A stretch of 64,000 nucleotides of DNA from an uncultured Pseudomonadota bacterium (GTDB lineage: Bacteria > Pseudomonadota > Gammaproteobacteria > Burkholderiales > SG8-39), in the NCBI GenBank assembly GCA_903921325.1, contig CAIXPL010000028.1:197829-261828 (forward strand). The letters run 5' to 3'. Below the pieces are notes generated by a model. The model was given only the letters and a program-made list of their open reading frames with translations, did no database searches and was not told where the DNA came from. The translations under genes and the position numbers were made by a program. Below are positions 1 through 9,225 of the stretch, in pieces (the stretch's first letter is position 1; each line of letters starts with the position of its first letter).

Positions 1-1201
1 CCTGCTCAGAGGCCGCAAGATGATCGTGGTTGGCGATGACCGGCAAGTCTCGCCTGAACCGATTGAACTCACCGAGGAGCGGATCGCAGCCTTGCGCAGT
101 GAGTATCTGAACGATCAGCCATTCTCCGATCAAATGAGTCCGGAGCGATCAATCTATGACCTGGCGCGAGTCGTGTTTTCCTCCAATGCGGTCATGCTGC
201 GCGAGCACTTTCGCTGCGTGCGTCCGATCATTGAATTTGCGCGTCGCGAGTTCTATGACAACGATCTTGTCCCGCTGCGCGTACCGCGCGCCTCAGAGCG
301 GATTGAGCCTTCGCTGGTCGATCATTTTCTCGTCGATGGCCGGATGACTGGTCAGGTAAACGAAGCCGAGGCCGCCTTTGTGGTGCAGGAAGTCAGGCGG
401 ATTCTCGACGACCCGCTGCTCACCGATCGCACCATCGGGGTGGTGTCGCTGCATGGCAGCGCACAGGCCCGTCTGATTTTTGAGCAATTGCGGGCCCAGG
501 TGCCGGCGCGTGATCTCATCGAGCGGCAGTTCACCGCCGGCGATGCGCGTGCGTTCCAGGGCAAGGAGCGCGACATCATGCTGCTGTCCATGGTCACCGA
601 CAGTCAGTGGTCAACGCGCGTCGACAGTCCGGCTGAGGCGCAAGCGTTCAACGTCGCCGCCAGTCGTGCCCGCGATCAAATGATCCTGGTGCGCTCGGTC
701 GACTTGCCAGGACTTGAGCCGGGCGATCTGCGCGCCCGCCTGATTGAGCATTTCGCGCAGCCACGGCGCGAAGTGCCGCCCAGTGTCCCGGGGGCACTGC
801 GCGCGGCGTGCCGCACGGTCTTTGAACGCATGATTTTCGATCGACTCACTGCACGTGGCTATCGCGTGGTTCCGCACGTCGAGGCCGGTGAGTCAACCAT
901 CAATCTGGTTGTCGAAGGTCGTGCCGATCGGCGACTCGCCATTGAATGTGACGGCGACGGCGCGCAGGACCTGGCCGCATGGCGCCAATCACTGGCACGC
1001 CAGCGCGTACTGGAACGGGCAGGCTGGACGGTATGGCGGGTATTTGCGGCGAGCTTCGCCATCAATACCCAGGCCGGTCTGACCACCTTGCAAGAACTGC
1101 TCGATTCACTGGGCATTGAACCGATCGCATCAGGTTCAACTCCGGCCGCCCGGCAAATCGAAAGTGACGCAGCGCCGCGCGCCTCGGACTCGGTCCATTA
1201 G
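1..1201 (+). CDS. SF1 helicase C-terminal part with nuclease-like tail (5' partial)
   Basis: The reading frame is open from base 2, so the gene begins left of the window and only about 400 C-terminal residues are seen. They open with the SF1 motif III-like stretch VVGDDRQVSP, continue through a UvrD/AAA_12-type helicase core (FRCVRPIIEFAR, then FQGKERDIMLLSM and NVAASRARDQMILV, the region of motifs V-VI), and end with a DUF559/Vsr-like endonuclease fold (IECDG near residue 320, RQRVLERAGWTVWRVFA near 345). Helicases with this tail are usually over 1,000 residues and are often found near defence genes, though none are seen here. It is separated by 3 bp from the convergent gene that follows. 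The family call is firm; the biological role is inference. Confidence 0.8.
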   Translation, partial: LLRGRKMIVVGDDRQVSPEPIELTEERIAALRSEYLNDQPFSDQMSPERSIYDLARVVFSSNAVMLREHFRCVRPIIEFARREFYDNDLVPLRVPRASERIEPSLVDHFLVDGRMTGQVNEAEAAFVVQEVRRILDDPLLTDRTIGVVSLHGSAQARLIFEQLRAQVPARDLIERQFTAGDARAFQGKERDIMLLSMVTDSQWSTRVDSPAEAQAFNVAASRARDQMILVRSVDLPGLEPGDLRARLIEHFAQPRREVPPSVPGALRAACRTVFERMIFDRLTARGYRVVPHVEAGESTINLVVEGRADRRLAIECDGDGAQDLAAWRQSLARQRVLERAGWTVWRVFAASFAINTQAGLTTLQELLDSLGIEPIASGSTPAARQIESDAAPRASDSVH

Positions 1202-1204
1202 AGG

Positions 1205-3568
1205 CTAGCGCGTCGCCTGTGCAATGATCTGCCAGAGGCGGTTACCCGTTGTTGGCATCTCGACATGCCGCACACCCAGGTGCGACAGGGCGTCGACGAT
1301 GGCGTTCACCACCACCGCAAGCGCCGGCGTGGTGCCGCCCTCGCCGCCGCCGCGTACACCCAGCGGATTGGTGGGTGAGGGAATTTCCATCAATTCGACA
1401 TCAAACAAGGGAAAGTCATCGGCCCGTCCAATGGCATAGTCCATCAGCGATGCCGACAGCATCTGACCGGTAGCACGGTCATAGTGCGCCTTTTCAAAAA
1501 GGGCCTGGGTGGCACCTTGCACAAACCCCCCATGGCTCTGACCATGCAGGATGAGAGGGTTGATCGCACGCCCTACATCATCGACCGCTGACAGGCGCAC
1601 GATGCGTGCAACGCCTGTTTCGGCATCGACTTCAACCTCGCAGACTTGTGCCCCATAGGGAAATCCGGGCTCGCCCATCTTGTGCACGTGGCTTGCCGCC
1701 AGCGCGCCGCGTAACTCCTCCGGCAGGTCGGTGCGTTCCATCGCAGCCTGAGCCACCCTGTAGAGATCCACTGAGCGATCGGTGCCACTGAGCCGGAACT
1801 TTCCACTCTCGAACGCGATGTCATCGCTGGCCACTTCGAGCAGGTGCGCGGCGATGCGCTTGCCACGCTCGATGATCTTGTCGCTGGCATACCCCATGGC
1901 AATGCCGGCCATGCGCATGGACCGCGCCGAATGCGAGCCACCGCCCTCGCGCACGATCCGGGTGTCACCCGTGATCAGGCGTATGTCTTCAATCGGCTGG
2001 CCGAGCCAACTGGCGACACACTGAGTGAAACTGGTCTCATGCCCCTGGCCGGTCGGGGTCGTTCCGATCACCACGTCGATCCTGCCCGCGGGCAGCACCG
2101 TGATGTCCGCGCGCTCGATCGGGTTGCCGCTGGTGATTTCGATATAGGCGGCAAAACCGATGCCACGCCATTGTCCGCGCGCAGCCGCTGCGGCCCGCCG
2201 TGCCGCAAAGCCATCCCAGTCACCCAGTGCCAGAGCGCGGTCCAGCGCCTGCGGGTAATCACCGGAGTCGTACAGCAGTCCGAGCCGGGTGCGATAGGGC
2301 ATCGCCGACACCGGCACCAGATTGCGCCGTCGCAATTCGATCCGGTCGATGCCGGTCTCGCCGGCTGCGAGATCAATCAGGCGCTCGATGATGAACATCG
2401 CTTCGGGGCGCCCGGCGCTGCGATACGGCGCAGTCGGTGGCGTATGCGTGGTAGCGGCGAGGCAACGCACGGCAGCATTGGGAAAATCATAGACCGTCGT
2501 GAGCAGTTCACCGGATTTGTTGAGCGGCACAAAGGCCACCGTGTAAGCACCGATGTTGCTCGTGAGCGTTGCCCGCAATCCGACAAACCGGCCGTTCGCA
2601 TCCAGCGCCAGTTCAGCATCGGCATCCAGGTCGCGCCCCTGATAGTCGCTGAGCAGGGACTCCATACGGCTTGCACGCCAGCTTACCGGTCGGTCAAGCA
2701 GGCGCGCTGCCCAGGCGGTGAGGATGTACTCTGGATAGCACCAGTTGCGGGTGCCATAGTTGCCGCCGACATCGGCCGCGAGCACGCACACGGATTCCTT
2801 GTCGACCCCAAGCGCAGTCGCAATATCGCTTTTGAGGCGCACCGAGTTATCGCCGCCACACCAGACCGTGTACTGATCGGTCTCGCGGTCGTACTGCGCA
2901 ACAGCTGCCCGGGTTTCCATCATGACCCCGGTCACACGATGCACCCAGGTCTTCAAGCGCGTGACGTGGGTGGCGCTGGCAAACGCGGCCGCGGTGGCAG
3001 ACGGATCGCCAAATTGCGCATCGACGCAGCAATTGCCCGCAATGGTCTCCCAGACCTGCGGCGCCCCGGCTGCAAGGGCATCGGTGGCCATGGTGACCGC
3101 TGCCAGAGGCTCCCACGCCACCTGCACCGCCTCTGCGGCGTCCTGCGCCAGTGCTGCCGTTTGCGCGACCACGGCCGCCACCGCATCTCCGACGAATCGG
3201 GCGCACTCACCAGCCAGCAGAGGAATAGGGGTTACCTTCCGCGGCGACCCGTCGCTGTTGCTGAGCGGCAGATCGACGGTGCCATTGATCGAGGCGTAGC
3301 AGGGCACCGACCCCAGTCCGGCCTGTGCAACATCATGCGCGGTAAGCACCCTCAGCACCCCGGGCATGGCGCGCGCGGCGCTCGTGTCAATGGAAATGAT
3401 GCGGGCATGCGCGTGGGGCGAACGGACTATCGCCATGTACGCCTCCCCCTCCAGACGCACGTCATGGGTGTAGCGGCCCTCGCCACGCAACAGGCGCGGG
3501 TCTTCGCGACGTAATACGGCCGCACCTATGCCGCCAGATTCCACAGGGTTCAGGTGTGCTTCGCTCAT
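1205..3568 (-). CDS. xanthine dehydrogenase family molybdopterin-binding large subunit (CoxL-like, form II)
   Basis: Catalytic Mo-cofactor subunit of a molybdenum hydroxylase, 787 aa from the ATG at 3568, chosen because the family N-terminus (LRREDPRLLRGEGRYTHD) follows at once and AAGGAT lies upstream. The hammerhead domain is in the first 150 residues. PYRSAGRPE at about 381 marks the non-CO (form II) type, GQGHE is at about 507, and the GGGEGGT loop with the probable active-site Glu is near 740. The usual FAD and 2Fe-2S subunits are not adjacent, so it must use partners encoded elsewhere or be fed by a cytochrome. It is divergent from an orphan Bug receptor at 3691. The substrate is unknown; purine- or N-heterocycle-like compounds are typical for the family. 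Confidence 0.88.
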   Translation of the reverse strand: MSEAHLNPVESGGIGAAVLRREDPRLLRGEGRYTHDVRLEGEAYMAIVRSPHAHARIISIDTSAARAMPGVLRVLTAHDVAQAGLGSVPCYASINGTVDLPLSNSDGSPRKVTPIPLLAGECARFVGDAVAAVVAQTAALAQDAAEAVQVAWEPLAAVTMATDALAAGAPQVWETIAGNCCVDAQFGDPSATAAAFASATHVTRLKTWVHRVTGVMMETRAAVAQYDRETDQYTVWCGGDNSVRLKSDIATALGVDKESVCVLAADVGGNYGTRNWCYPEYILTAWAARLLDRPVSWRASRMESLLSDYQGRDLDADAELALDANGRFVGLRATLTSNIGAYTVAFVPLNKSGELLTTVYDFPNAAVRCLAATTHTPPTAPYRSAGRPEAMFIIERLIDLAAGETGIDRIELRRRNLVPVSAMPYRTRLGLLYDSGDYPQALDRALALGDWDGFAARRAAAAARGQWRGIGFAAYIEITSGNPIERADITVLPAGRIDVVIGTTPTGQGHETSFTQCVASWLGQPIEDIRLITGDTRIVREGGGSHSARSMRMAGIAMGYASDKIIERGKRIAAHLLEVASDDIAFESGKFRLSGTDRSVDLYRVAQAAMERTDLPEELRGALAASHVHKMGEPGFPYGAQVCEVEVDAETGVARIVRLSAVDDVGRAINPLILHGQSHGGFVQGATQALFEKAHYDRATGQMLSASLMDYAIGRADDFPLFDVELMEIPSPTNPLGVRGGGEGGTTPALAVVVNAIVDALSHLGVRHVEMPTTGNRLWQIIAQATR

Positions 3569-3690
3569 GACCGGCCATCCTTTGCTACGCATGCGATCCA
3601 AGGCCGACATGGTAATGGCAACGGCGTGCGCTGTGCCCGGTCGGTTAACCGTGCGCTTGCGCTGCATTGCAATACCGGTCAAGCTGGCCC

Positions 3691-4662
3691 ATGCGCTCAA
3701 GGCTTATAAACCTCCTGGCGGTAGCACTGCTGGTTGCCTGCACCGGGCATGCCGCCTACGGTCAGGGTTACCCCGGCCACCCGATGCATCTGATCATTCC
3801 GTTTCCGACAGGTGGGGCGACCGACATCCTTGGCCGGGTTCTGGCGCAGAAGCTGGGTGCCGAGTTGGGGCAGCCCTTCGTCATCGACAACATCCCCGGG
3901 AGCGGGGGCAGCCTGGGTGCAGGCAACGCCGCTCGGGCAGCGGCCGATGGCTACACCTTGTTGCTGGGCACCTCAAGCCTGTCCGTGGCCCGCGCTCTGG
4001 GTGCACCCCTGCCCTATGATGTGGTGCGCGATTTTGCGCCCATCATTCATCTGGCCGATGCGCCGCGCGTGCTGGCTGTGTCCGCCGCACTGCCCTATCG
4101 CAGCATGACCGAGTTGATTGCAGCGGCACGGCAGCGACCGGGGGTGCTCAACTATGCATCCTCAGGCATAGGCACCATTCCTCACCTCAGTGCCGAGGAA
4201 TTCAAACTTCTGGCGCGGGTCGATATCACCCATGTTCCCTACAAAGGCACGACGCAGGCATTCGCCGATCTGGTCACTGGACAGATTGCGATGCTGCTCG
4301 ATAGCGTCGTCTCGGTGCAGGCGAGTGTGCGCTCAGGCAAAGTGCGGATATTGGCGGTCAGTTCAGCGCAACGCAGTGCGCTGATGCCCGATGTGCCGAC
4401 CTTTGCCGAAGCGGGGTTGCCCGGATTCATCGAAAACTCCTACTTCGGCCTGTTTGCGCCGATAGCCACTTCAGCGGCGATCATTGAGCAGATCAACGCG
4501 GCAGCGAATCGCCTGCTCAAGCGCGGTGAATTGTCGGAGCAACTCAGTCGCACCGGCGCCGTGCCAGTGGGGGGTACACCACAGGCACTCGGTTTGCTGG
4601 TTGTGCAGGAAGCCACCCGCTGGTCGGGCGTCATCAAAGCCGCCGGCGTTACGCCGGAGTAG
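3691..4662 (+). CDS. Bug family TTT substrate-binding receptor
   Basis: Periplasmic solute receptor of the tripartite tricarboxylate transporter type, 323 aa from MRSRLINLLAVALL. It has the Bug signature: YPGHPMHLIIPFPTGGATD after the signal peptide, the RAAADGYTLLLG loop, ITHVPYKG in the middle and PDVPTFAEAGLPG near the C-terminus. The signal peptide ends LLVAC, which reads as a possible lipobox and is unusual for Bug proteins. No TctA/TctB is co-directional, so it is an orphan receptor, although a TctABC set lies convergently downstream with 3' ends overlapping by 14 bp. It is divergent from the molybdenum hydroxylase gene at 3568, which hints at a shared substrate (inference). Confidence 0.9.
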   Translation: MRSRLINLLAVALLVACTGHAAYGQGYPGHPMHLIIPFPTGGATDILGRVLAQKLGAELGQPFVIDNIPGSGGSLGAGNAARAAADGYTLLLGTSSLSVARALGAPLPYDVVRDFAPIIHLADAPRVLAVSAALPYRSMTELIAAARQRPGVLNYASSGIGTIPHLSAEEFKLLARVDITHVPYKGTTQAFADLVTGQIAMLLDSVVSVQASVRSGKVRILAVSSAQRSALMPDVPTFAEAGLPGFIENSYFGLFAPIATSAAIIEQINAAANRLLKRGELSEQLSRTGAVPVGGTPQALGLLVVQEATRWSGVIKAAGVTPE

Positions 4663-6148
4663 CGCGCATTCGCTCGAACACGCGACTCAGTAACGGCCAG
4701 AACAGCAGCACCAGTGCGAGCGTCGTGACCGAGCCGACCAGCCCGTTGGACCAGAATACCCGCAGGTCACCGGCCGAACCGATCATCGAGAGCCGGAAGG
4801 CATCTTCCGCACGATTGCCCAGCACCAGCGCAAGGGTGAGCGGTGCAAGCGGGATATCGATCTTCTTGAACACATAGCCCACCACGCCAAAGCCGACCAT
4901 CAGCCAGATGTCAAACACGGCGTTCTGAATCGCATAGGCGCCGATCGCGCACGAGACCACAATCATCGGCGCAATGGCGGCGAAAGGAACCCGCAGGACG
5001 GCCGCAAACAGCGGCACGGTGGAGAGCACCAACACAAGGCCGACGACATTGCCCAGGTACATCGAGGCAATCAGCCCCCACACGAACTCCTTGTGTTCGA
5101 CGAATAGCAGCGGTCCGGGGTTGAGGCCCCAGACCATGAGTCCACCGAGCAGGATCGCAGCGGTGCCCGAGCCCGGAATGCCCAGGGCGAGCATGGGCAG
5201 CAGCGCGGATGTGCCCGATGCATGCGCGGCGGTTTCCGGGGCGAACACCCCCTCGATGCGTCCTTTTCCAAACGATTCCTTGTCTTTGGAAAAGCGCTTG
5301 GCCAGGTTGTAACCCATGAATGAGGCAGCAATCGCCCCTCCCGGGGTGATGCCCAGCCAGCAACCGATGATCGAGGAGCGCAGCAAAGTGGCCCAATAGC
5401 GCGGCAATTCGCGCCACACTTTCCACACCACACGCAGACTGATGCGGGCGCTATGACCGCGCAGGGCGAGGCGTTCTTCCATGGTGAGGAGAATTTCGCT
5501 GATACCGAACAGCCCAATCACGGCCACCAGAAAATTGACACCGCGCAGCAGGTCAGCCGAACCAAAAGTCATGCGCAACTGGCCAGAAACCGTGTCCATG
5601 CCCACGCCGGACAACAGCAGGCCAAGCGCCATCGAAATCAGGGTCTTGTGCTTGGCCTCGCGCCCCAGTCCGACAAATGAACAAAATGTAAGCAGATAGA
5701 CCGCGAAAAACTCGGGCGGACCGAACTGCAAGGCAAACGAAGCGATTCCGGGGGCGAGAAAGGTGATCAGCAGCACCGCCACCAGCGAGCCGATGAACGA
5801 AGAGGTGAATGCCGCCGTGAGCGCTTCTGCGGCGCGCCCTTGCTGAGCCATCGGATAGCCATCAAAGGTGGTAGCCACTGACCAGGCTTCGCCTGGAATG
5901 TTGAACAGGATCGATGTGATGGCACCACCAAACAGCGCACCCCAATAGATGCACGAGAGCATCACGATGGCCGAGGTCGGGTCCATGGTGAAGGTGAGCG
6001 GTAGCAGGATGGCAACCCCGTTCGGACCACCGAGTCCGGGAAGTACGCCGACAAAGATTCCAAGCACCAGACCGACCAGCATCAGCGCCAGGGTCTTCCA
6101 GGTGAGCAGTACGCTGAAACCGTACAGAAGCAGTCCCAAGGCTTCCAT
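4649..6148 (-). CDS. tctA: tripartite tricarboxylate transporter large membrane subunit TctA
   Basis: Large permease subunit, 499 aa, with about a dozen hydrophobic segments. The family signature GVLPGLGGPNGVAILLPLTF is near residue 35, and a second glycine/proline-rich motif (GITPGGAIAASFMG, then LGIPGSGTAAILLGGLM) lies near residues 260-325. It is the last gene of a minus-strand operon with the aminotransferase (9014), TctC (7801) and TctB (6666), each separated by 34 bp or less. With TctB it forms the inner-membrane channel that takes ligand from TctC using an ion gradient. The 3' end overlaps the convergent Bug gene. Identity is secure; the solute is not known. Confidence 0.95.
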   Translation of the reverse strand: MEALGLLLYGFSVLLTWKTLALMLVGLVLGIFVGVLPGLGGPNGVAILLPLTFTMDPTSAIVMLSCIYWGALFGGAITSILFNIPGEAWSVATTFDGYPMAQQGRAAEALTAAFTSSFIGSLVAVLLITFLAPGIASFALQFGPPEFFAVYLLTFCSFVGLGREAKHKTLISMALGLLLSGVGMDTVSGQLRMTFGSADLLRGVNFLVAVIGLFGISEILLTMEERLALRGHSARISLRVVWKVWRELPRYWATLLRSSIIGCWLGITPGGAIAASFMGYNLAKRFSKDKESFGKGRIEGVFAPETAAHASGTSALLPMLALGIPGSGTAAILLGGLMVWGLNPGPLLFVEHKEFVWGLIASMYLGNVVGLVLVLSTVPLFAAVLRVPFAAIAPMIVVSCAIGAYAIQNAVFDIWLMVGFGVVGYVFKKIDIPLAPLTLALVLGNRAEDAFRLSMIGSAGDLRVFWSNGLVGSVTTLALVLLFWPLLSRVFERMRATPA

Positions 6149-6159
6149 GATGCGATCCG

Positions 6160-6666
6160 CTAAAGGCCAAACAGGGCTTCGAGCGGCCCTTTTGGCATGA
6201 TCACGTCAAAGGCAATCTGAAAGGTCACAAACATCAGAGCCGAGAAAACAAACGCAGTCAGCACCGACTTCCAGGTGGCGATGTGTCCGACCCAGCGCAT
6301 GAAACCCGCGACGAGCAGGAAGCTCGCCACATACAAACCCAGCCATTGCATTGCGAAACAAAAGAGCAGCGTCGGGATGAACACCTGCAACACCCGGCGG
6401 AAGGCCGCGCGGCTGACAAAGGTCGGCTCCGGTGCGCGGTGCGCAACCCATTGTCGGATCAGACCAAACAGGCTCGCCGCACCGAGAATAAGCGACAGGT
6501 AGAACGGAAAGTAACCCGCTTGCGGACCATCGGTGTCCCATGACATGCCGGTACGCCAGTTGTCATAGGCAAGCAGTGCGGCGAGCGCGAGAAGCAACAA
6601 CAGGACGACCCGCTCAACCGTCGATTGGCTGCACAGGGGCTCAGACCCGGCCTCATTTTGCGACAA
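6160..6666 (-). CDS. tctB: tripartite tricarboxylate transporter small membrane subunit TctB
   Basis: Small membrane subunit, 168 aa, with four predicted transmembrane segments (VVLLLLLALAALLAYDNW, the YFPFYLSLILG region, and two helices in the C-terminal half). The start used is TTG at 6666, because no in-frame ATG or GTG precedes the first helix and GAGG lies about 7 bases upstream. This makes a 14-bp overlap with the end of tctC, consistent with translational coupling. The gap to tctA is 11 bp. The gene is recognised by position, size and the DTDGPQAGYFPFY loop typical of the family. Confidence 0.85.
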   Translation of the reverse strand: MSQNEAGSEPLCSQSTVERVVLLLLLALAALLAYDNWRTGMSWDTDGPQAGYFPFYLSLILGAASLFGLIRQWVAHRAPEPTFVSRAAFRRVLQVFIPTLLFCFAMQWLGLYVASFLLVAGFMRWVGHIATWKSVLTAFVFSALMFVTFQIAFDVIMPKGPLEALFGL

Positions 6667-7801
6667 AGCCGGCCTCGGTCATCAGATCACGATTGAGCGC
6701 TTCATCGTCTTGCAAAAATTTAAGCATGTCGTTGCCGGTGAGGTAAATCGGCTTCAGCGCCTGCTTTTCCATGTAGTCCTTGTATTCCGCGGTCTGGGTG
6801 ACCCTGTGGAACAAATCGACATAAAACGCCGTTGTGTCAGGTCCAACCTTGCCGGGCAGGAACAGTGCGCGCAGCATGAGATATTGAACATCGACCCCCT
6901 GCTCGCGGCAGGTCGGAATGTCATTCCATGATTGCGTGGCCGTTACCGCCGACTTGTATGCAATCCGCTCCTTGTCAAAGACGCACAACGGACGCACTTG
7001 ACCGGCGCGCCAGACCTCGAGGTTCTCTGACGGGTTGTTGACGTTGGCCTGGATGTGATCACCCACCAGTTGGGTGGCCGCTTCGCCGCCGGACTTATAC
7101 GGCAGGTAGGCGAATCTGGCGCCGGTCTTCTTCTCTAGAAACGCGGTAAGGACATGGTCCTCGCGGCGCGACCCGGTGCCACCCATCTTGAATGGCGTGG
7201 CCGAACTGCGTGCTGCGTCAGCAAACGCCTTCACCGACTCGTAGGGTTGTTTTGCGTTGACCCAGAGCACTAACTGATCAAGTGCGACCACCGAGACAGG
7301 TGTGAGTTCGCGCCAGTTGAACGGGATTTTTGCCGACAACGGCAGCATGTAGATGAGCGAATAGGCAATCAACGCCCGATGCGCATCAGCCGGATCGCTT
7401 TTCATGTACATCAAGGCTTCGGCACCCGAGGCGGCCCCTTTGAGCGACACCACGACGGGCTGCTTCATCAGGCTGTTTTTCTGTATCGCTGCCTGCATCA
7501 TGCGAGCCATCTGGTCAGAGGCCCCACCGGCACCAGCCGCCACCACGATCTCCACCGGCTTGCTGGGTTCCCAGGCCAAGGCAGCACCCGACAGCACAGT
7601 TGCCATCAGCATGGCGGCAAGCCGTGCGGGCCATCGGTTCAGGACGGAATGACAAAGTTCCAAGCCGAACGCAGCGCGCGGCACGCCCTGCGGTGCTGAC
7701 CGACGCGCCCCTGCGCGACGCTCTGCCGCCTGCTCTGCCGGTTGATCTGCTGCCGCGTGGCGTCGTGCTGAAATGACCCGTGCGCTTTGTTCTGCTTGCA
7801 T
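6653..7801 (-). CDS. tctC: tripartite tricarboxylate transporter receptor TctC with long N-terminal extension
   Basis: Periplasmic receptor for the TctAB pair, 382 aa from ATG 7801. AAGGGAG eight bases upstream supports that start. The mature part begins around WEPSKPVEIVVAAGAGGASDQ and is of the TctC branch rather than the short Bug branch. Oddly, the hydrophobic signal segment (LAAMLMATVLSGAALA) only starts near residue 61, after about 60 Arg/Ala/Gln-rich residues, so either the leader is unusually long or translation starts at an internal Met near residue 64. The order aminotransferase-tctC-tctB-tctA suggests the imported acid feeds 2-oxo/hydroxy-acid metabolism such as glyoxylate or hydroxypyruvate (inference). 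Confidence 0.9.
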   Translation of the reverse strand: MQAEQSARVISARRHAAADQPAEQAAERRAGARRSAPQGVPRAAFGLELCHSVLNRWPARLAAMLMATVLSGAALAWEPSKPVEIVVAAGAGGASDQMARMMQAAIQKNSLMKQPVVVSLKGAASGAEALMYMKSDPADAHRALIAYSLIYMLPLSAKIPFNWRELTPVSVVALDQLVLWVNAKQPYESVKAFADAARSSATPFKMGGTGSRREDHVLTAFLEKKTGARFAYLPYKSGGEAATQLVGDHIQANVNNPSENLEVWRAGQVRPLCVFDKERIAYKSAVTATQSWNDIPTCREQGVDVQYLMLRALFLPGKVGPDTTAFYVDLFHRVTQTAEYKDYMEKQALKPIYLTGNDMLKFLQDDEALNRDLMTEAGFVAK

Positions 7802-7835
7802 GCTGTTGTCTCCCTTGCCTGCACCTAATCAGGGT

Positions 7836-9014
7836 CTATGCAACCTTCGCTGTAGCGGCCAAGTGGTCAAGCGCGGCCTGGGCGCCACCTTTTCGATGAG
7901 GGACCCCTGCAAGACTCAATCCCATCTCAACGCCGCTCAGAGTACCTGCCAGCATCAGATCATTGAAGTGACCCAGATGCCCAATCCGAAACACTTTCCC
8001 CGCCAGTCGACCCAGTCCGATGCCGAGCGACATATCGAAGGTTTCAAGAATGACTGCGCGCAAGCGATCGGCATCGTGACCTGCGGGCATCACCACCGCA
8101 GTGAGCGTTCCGGAATATTCCTCGGGCGCCGCACAGAGAACCTCCAGGCCCCAGGCATTGACCGCCCGGCGGGTTGCCTCGGCATGGCGCTGATGGCGCG
8201 CAAATACGCAGGGCAAGCCTTCCTCTTGCAGCATGCACAGTGCTTCGCGCAGACCGTAGAGCAGATTGGTGGCCGGGGTATACGGAAAATAGCCGGTCTT
8301 GTTGCTGGCGATCATGTCCTCCCAGGCCCAGTAGGACCTGGGCAACGCAGCCTGCGCAGACGCCTTGCGCGCTTTTTCGCTGACGCAGTTGAACGACAGC
8401 CCGGGTGGCAACATCAGACCCTTTTGCGACCCACCCACGGTGACATCGACACCCCATTCGTCATGGCGATAGTCGATCGACCCGAGCGAGGAAATCGTAT
8501 CGACCAGCAGCAAAGCCGGATGCGCCACCGCGTCGATCGCCTTGCGTATGAGTCCAATGCGACTGGTCGCACCCGTCGAGGTCTCGTTATGCACCACACA
8601 CACGGCCTTGATCGTGTGGTCCTTATCTTCACGCAAGCGGGCTTCAAGCACGGCGGCATCGGCACCGCGGCGCCAGTCGGTGGCAATGAATTCGGTGACG
8701 ATGCCCAGACGCAGAGCCATTTTGTTCCACAGCGAAGCGAACTGACCGGTTTCGAACATCAGCACCCGATCGCCGGGCGATAAGGTATTGACCAGCGCCG
8801 CCTCCCAGGCTCCGGTACCGGAGGCCGGATAAATCACCACCGGTTGGCGACTCTGGAACACCGCCTTCAATCCTTCGAGCACCTCCAGTCCAAGCGCAGC
8901 AAAGCCAGGGCCGCGATGGTCGATGGTGGGCATATCCATGGCTCGCAGGACACGGTCAGGCACATTGGTCGGACCGGGAATCTGCAGAAAATGACGTCCG
9001 CTGGGGTAGGGCAT
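7836..9014 (-). CDS. class V aminotransferase, serine-glyoxylate type
   Basis: PLP-dependent aminotransferase of 392 aa that fits serine-glyoxylate (or alanine-glyoxylate) transaminases. It has LQIPGPTNVPDRVLRAM at the N-terminus, YPASGTGAWEAAL near residue 62, VHNETSTGA near 141, VDTISSLGS near 171 and the PLP lysine K198 in GGSQKGLMLPPGL. The predicted reaction is serine + glyoxylate to hydroxypyruvate + glycine. It is the first gene of the operon with tctC, tctB and tctA, and it is divergent from a GlcD-GlcF-type dehydrogenase that would make glyoxylate from glycolate. Together they suggest a glycolate/serine-cycle-like module (inference from context). Confidence 0.88.
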   Translation of the reverse strand: MPYPSGRHFLQIPGPTNVPDRVLRAMDMPTIDHRGPGFAALGLEVLEGLKAVFQSRQPVVIYPASGTGAWEAALVNTLSPGDRVLMFETGQFASLWNKMALRLGIVTEFIATDWRRGADAAVLEARLREDKDHTIKAVCVVHNETSTGATSRIGLIRKAIDAVAHPALLLVDTISSLGSIDYRHDEWGVDVTVGGSQKGLMLPPGLSFNCVSEKARKASAQAALPRSYWAWEDMIASNKTGYFPYTPATNLLYGLREALCMLQEEGLPCVFARHQRHAEATRRAVNAWGLEVLCAAPEEYSGTLTAVVMPAGHDADRLRAVILETFDMSLGIGLGRLAGKVFRIGHLGHFNDLMLAGTLSGVEMGLSLAGVPHRKGGAQAALDHLAATAKVA

Positions 9015-9225
9015 CTAAGGCTCCATCGTTCACGCCATGGCGACGCCAGGTTGCCAACGTGCGCCCGCCCCAAAATATGCGCTGCGCGATCGGGTGAGGA
9101 CTCGAGACGGCGGGCGTTCTGGTTTGAGCGATCTGGCCGGGCGTTCCGGCGACCATTTTGTATTATAGGGCTAAGCTATCGGTGCGACGTGCCGGTGCAG
9201 TTCACCCTATCGGGATCATCAGATC
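9015..9225. promoter_or_regulatory. divergent promoter region between aminotransferase operon and GlcD-GlcF gene
   Basis: This 211-bp gap separates two divergent units. An AT-rich patch at 9157-9167 contains TATTAT on the plus strand, and the same patch reads as a perfect TATAAT on the minus strand (9167 to 9162). I could not find a convincing -35 partner for either, so the promoter call is weak. From about 9189 the sequence starts to resemble the repeat units that form the first 50 codons of the plus-strand gene. Confidence 0.3.

Noticed and set aside
1844-3514. 556-codon open frame on the plus strand
   Set aside because: It is antisense to the molybdenum hydroxylase gene, has no recognisable domain, and its composition (Arg/His/Gly-rich) is that of a high-GC shadow frame.
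3626-3675. GTGCGCT repeated at 25-bp spacing before the first Bug gene
   Set aside because: Similarity is limited to the 7-mer; the rest of the supposed units does not align.
4643-4657. CCGGCG-TTA-CGCCGG hairpin at the end of the Bug gene
   Set aside because: It falls within codons for the conserved C-terminal AAGVTPE-type motif of Bug proteins, so it is probably coding coincidence.
7773-8783. 336-codon plus-strand frame
   Set aside because: Antisense to the aminotransferase gene, whose PLP motifs are intact on the other strand.
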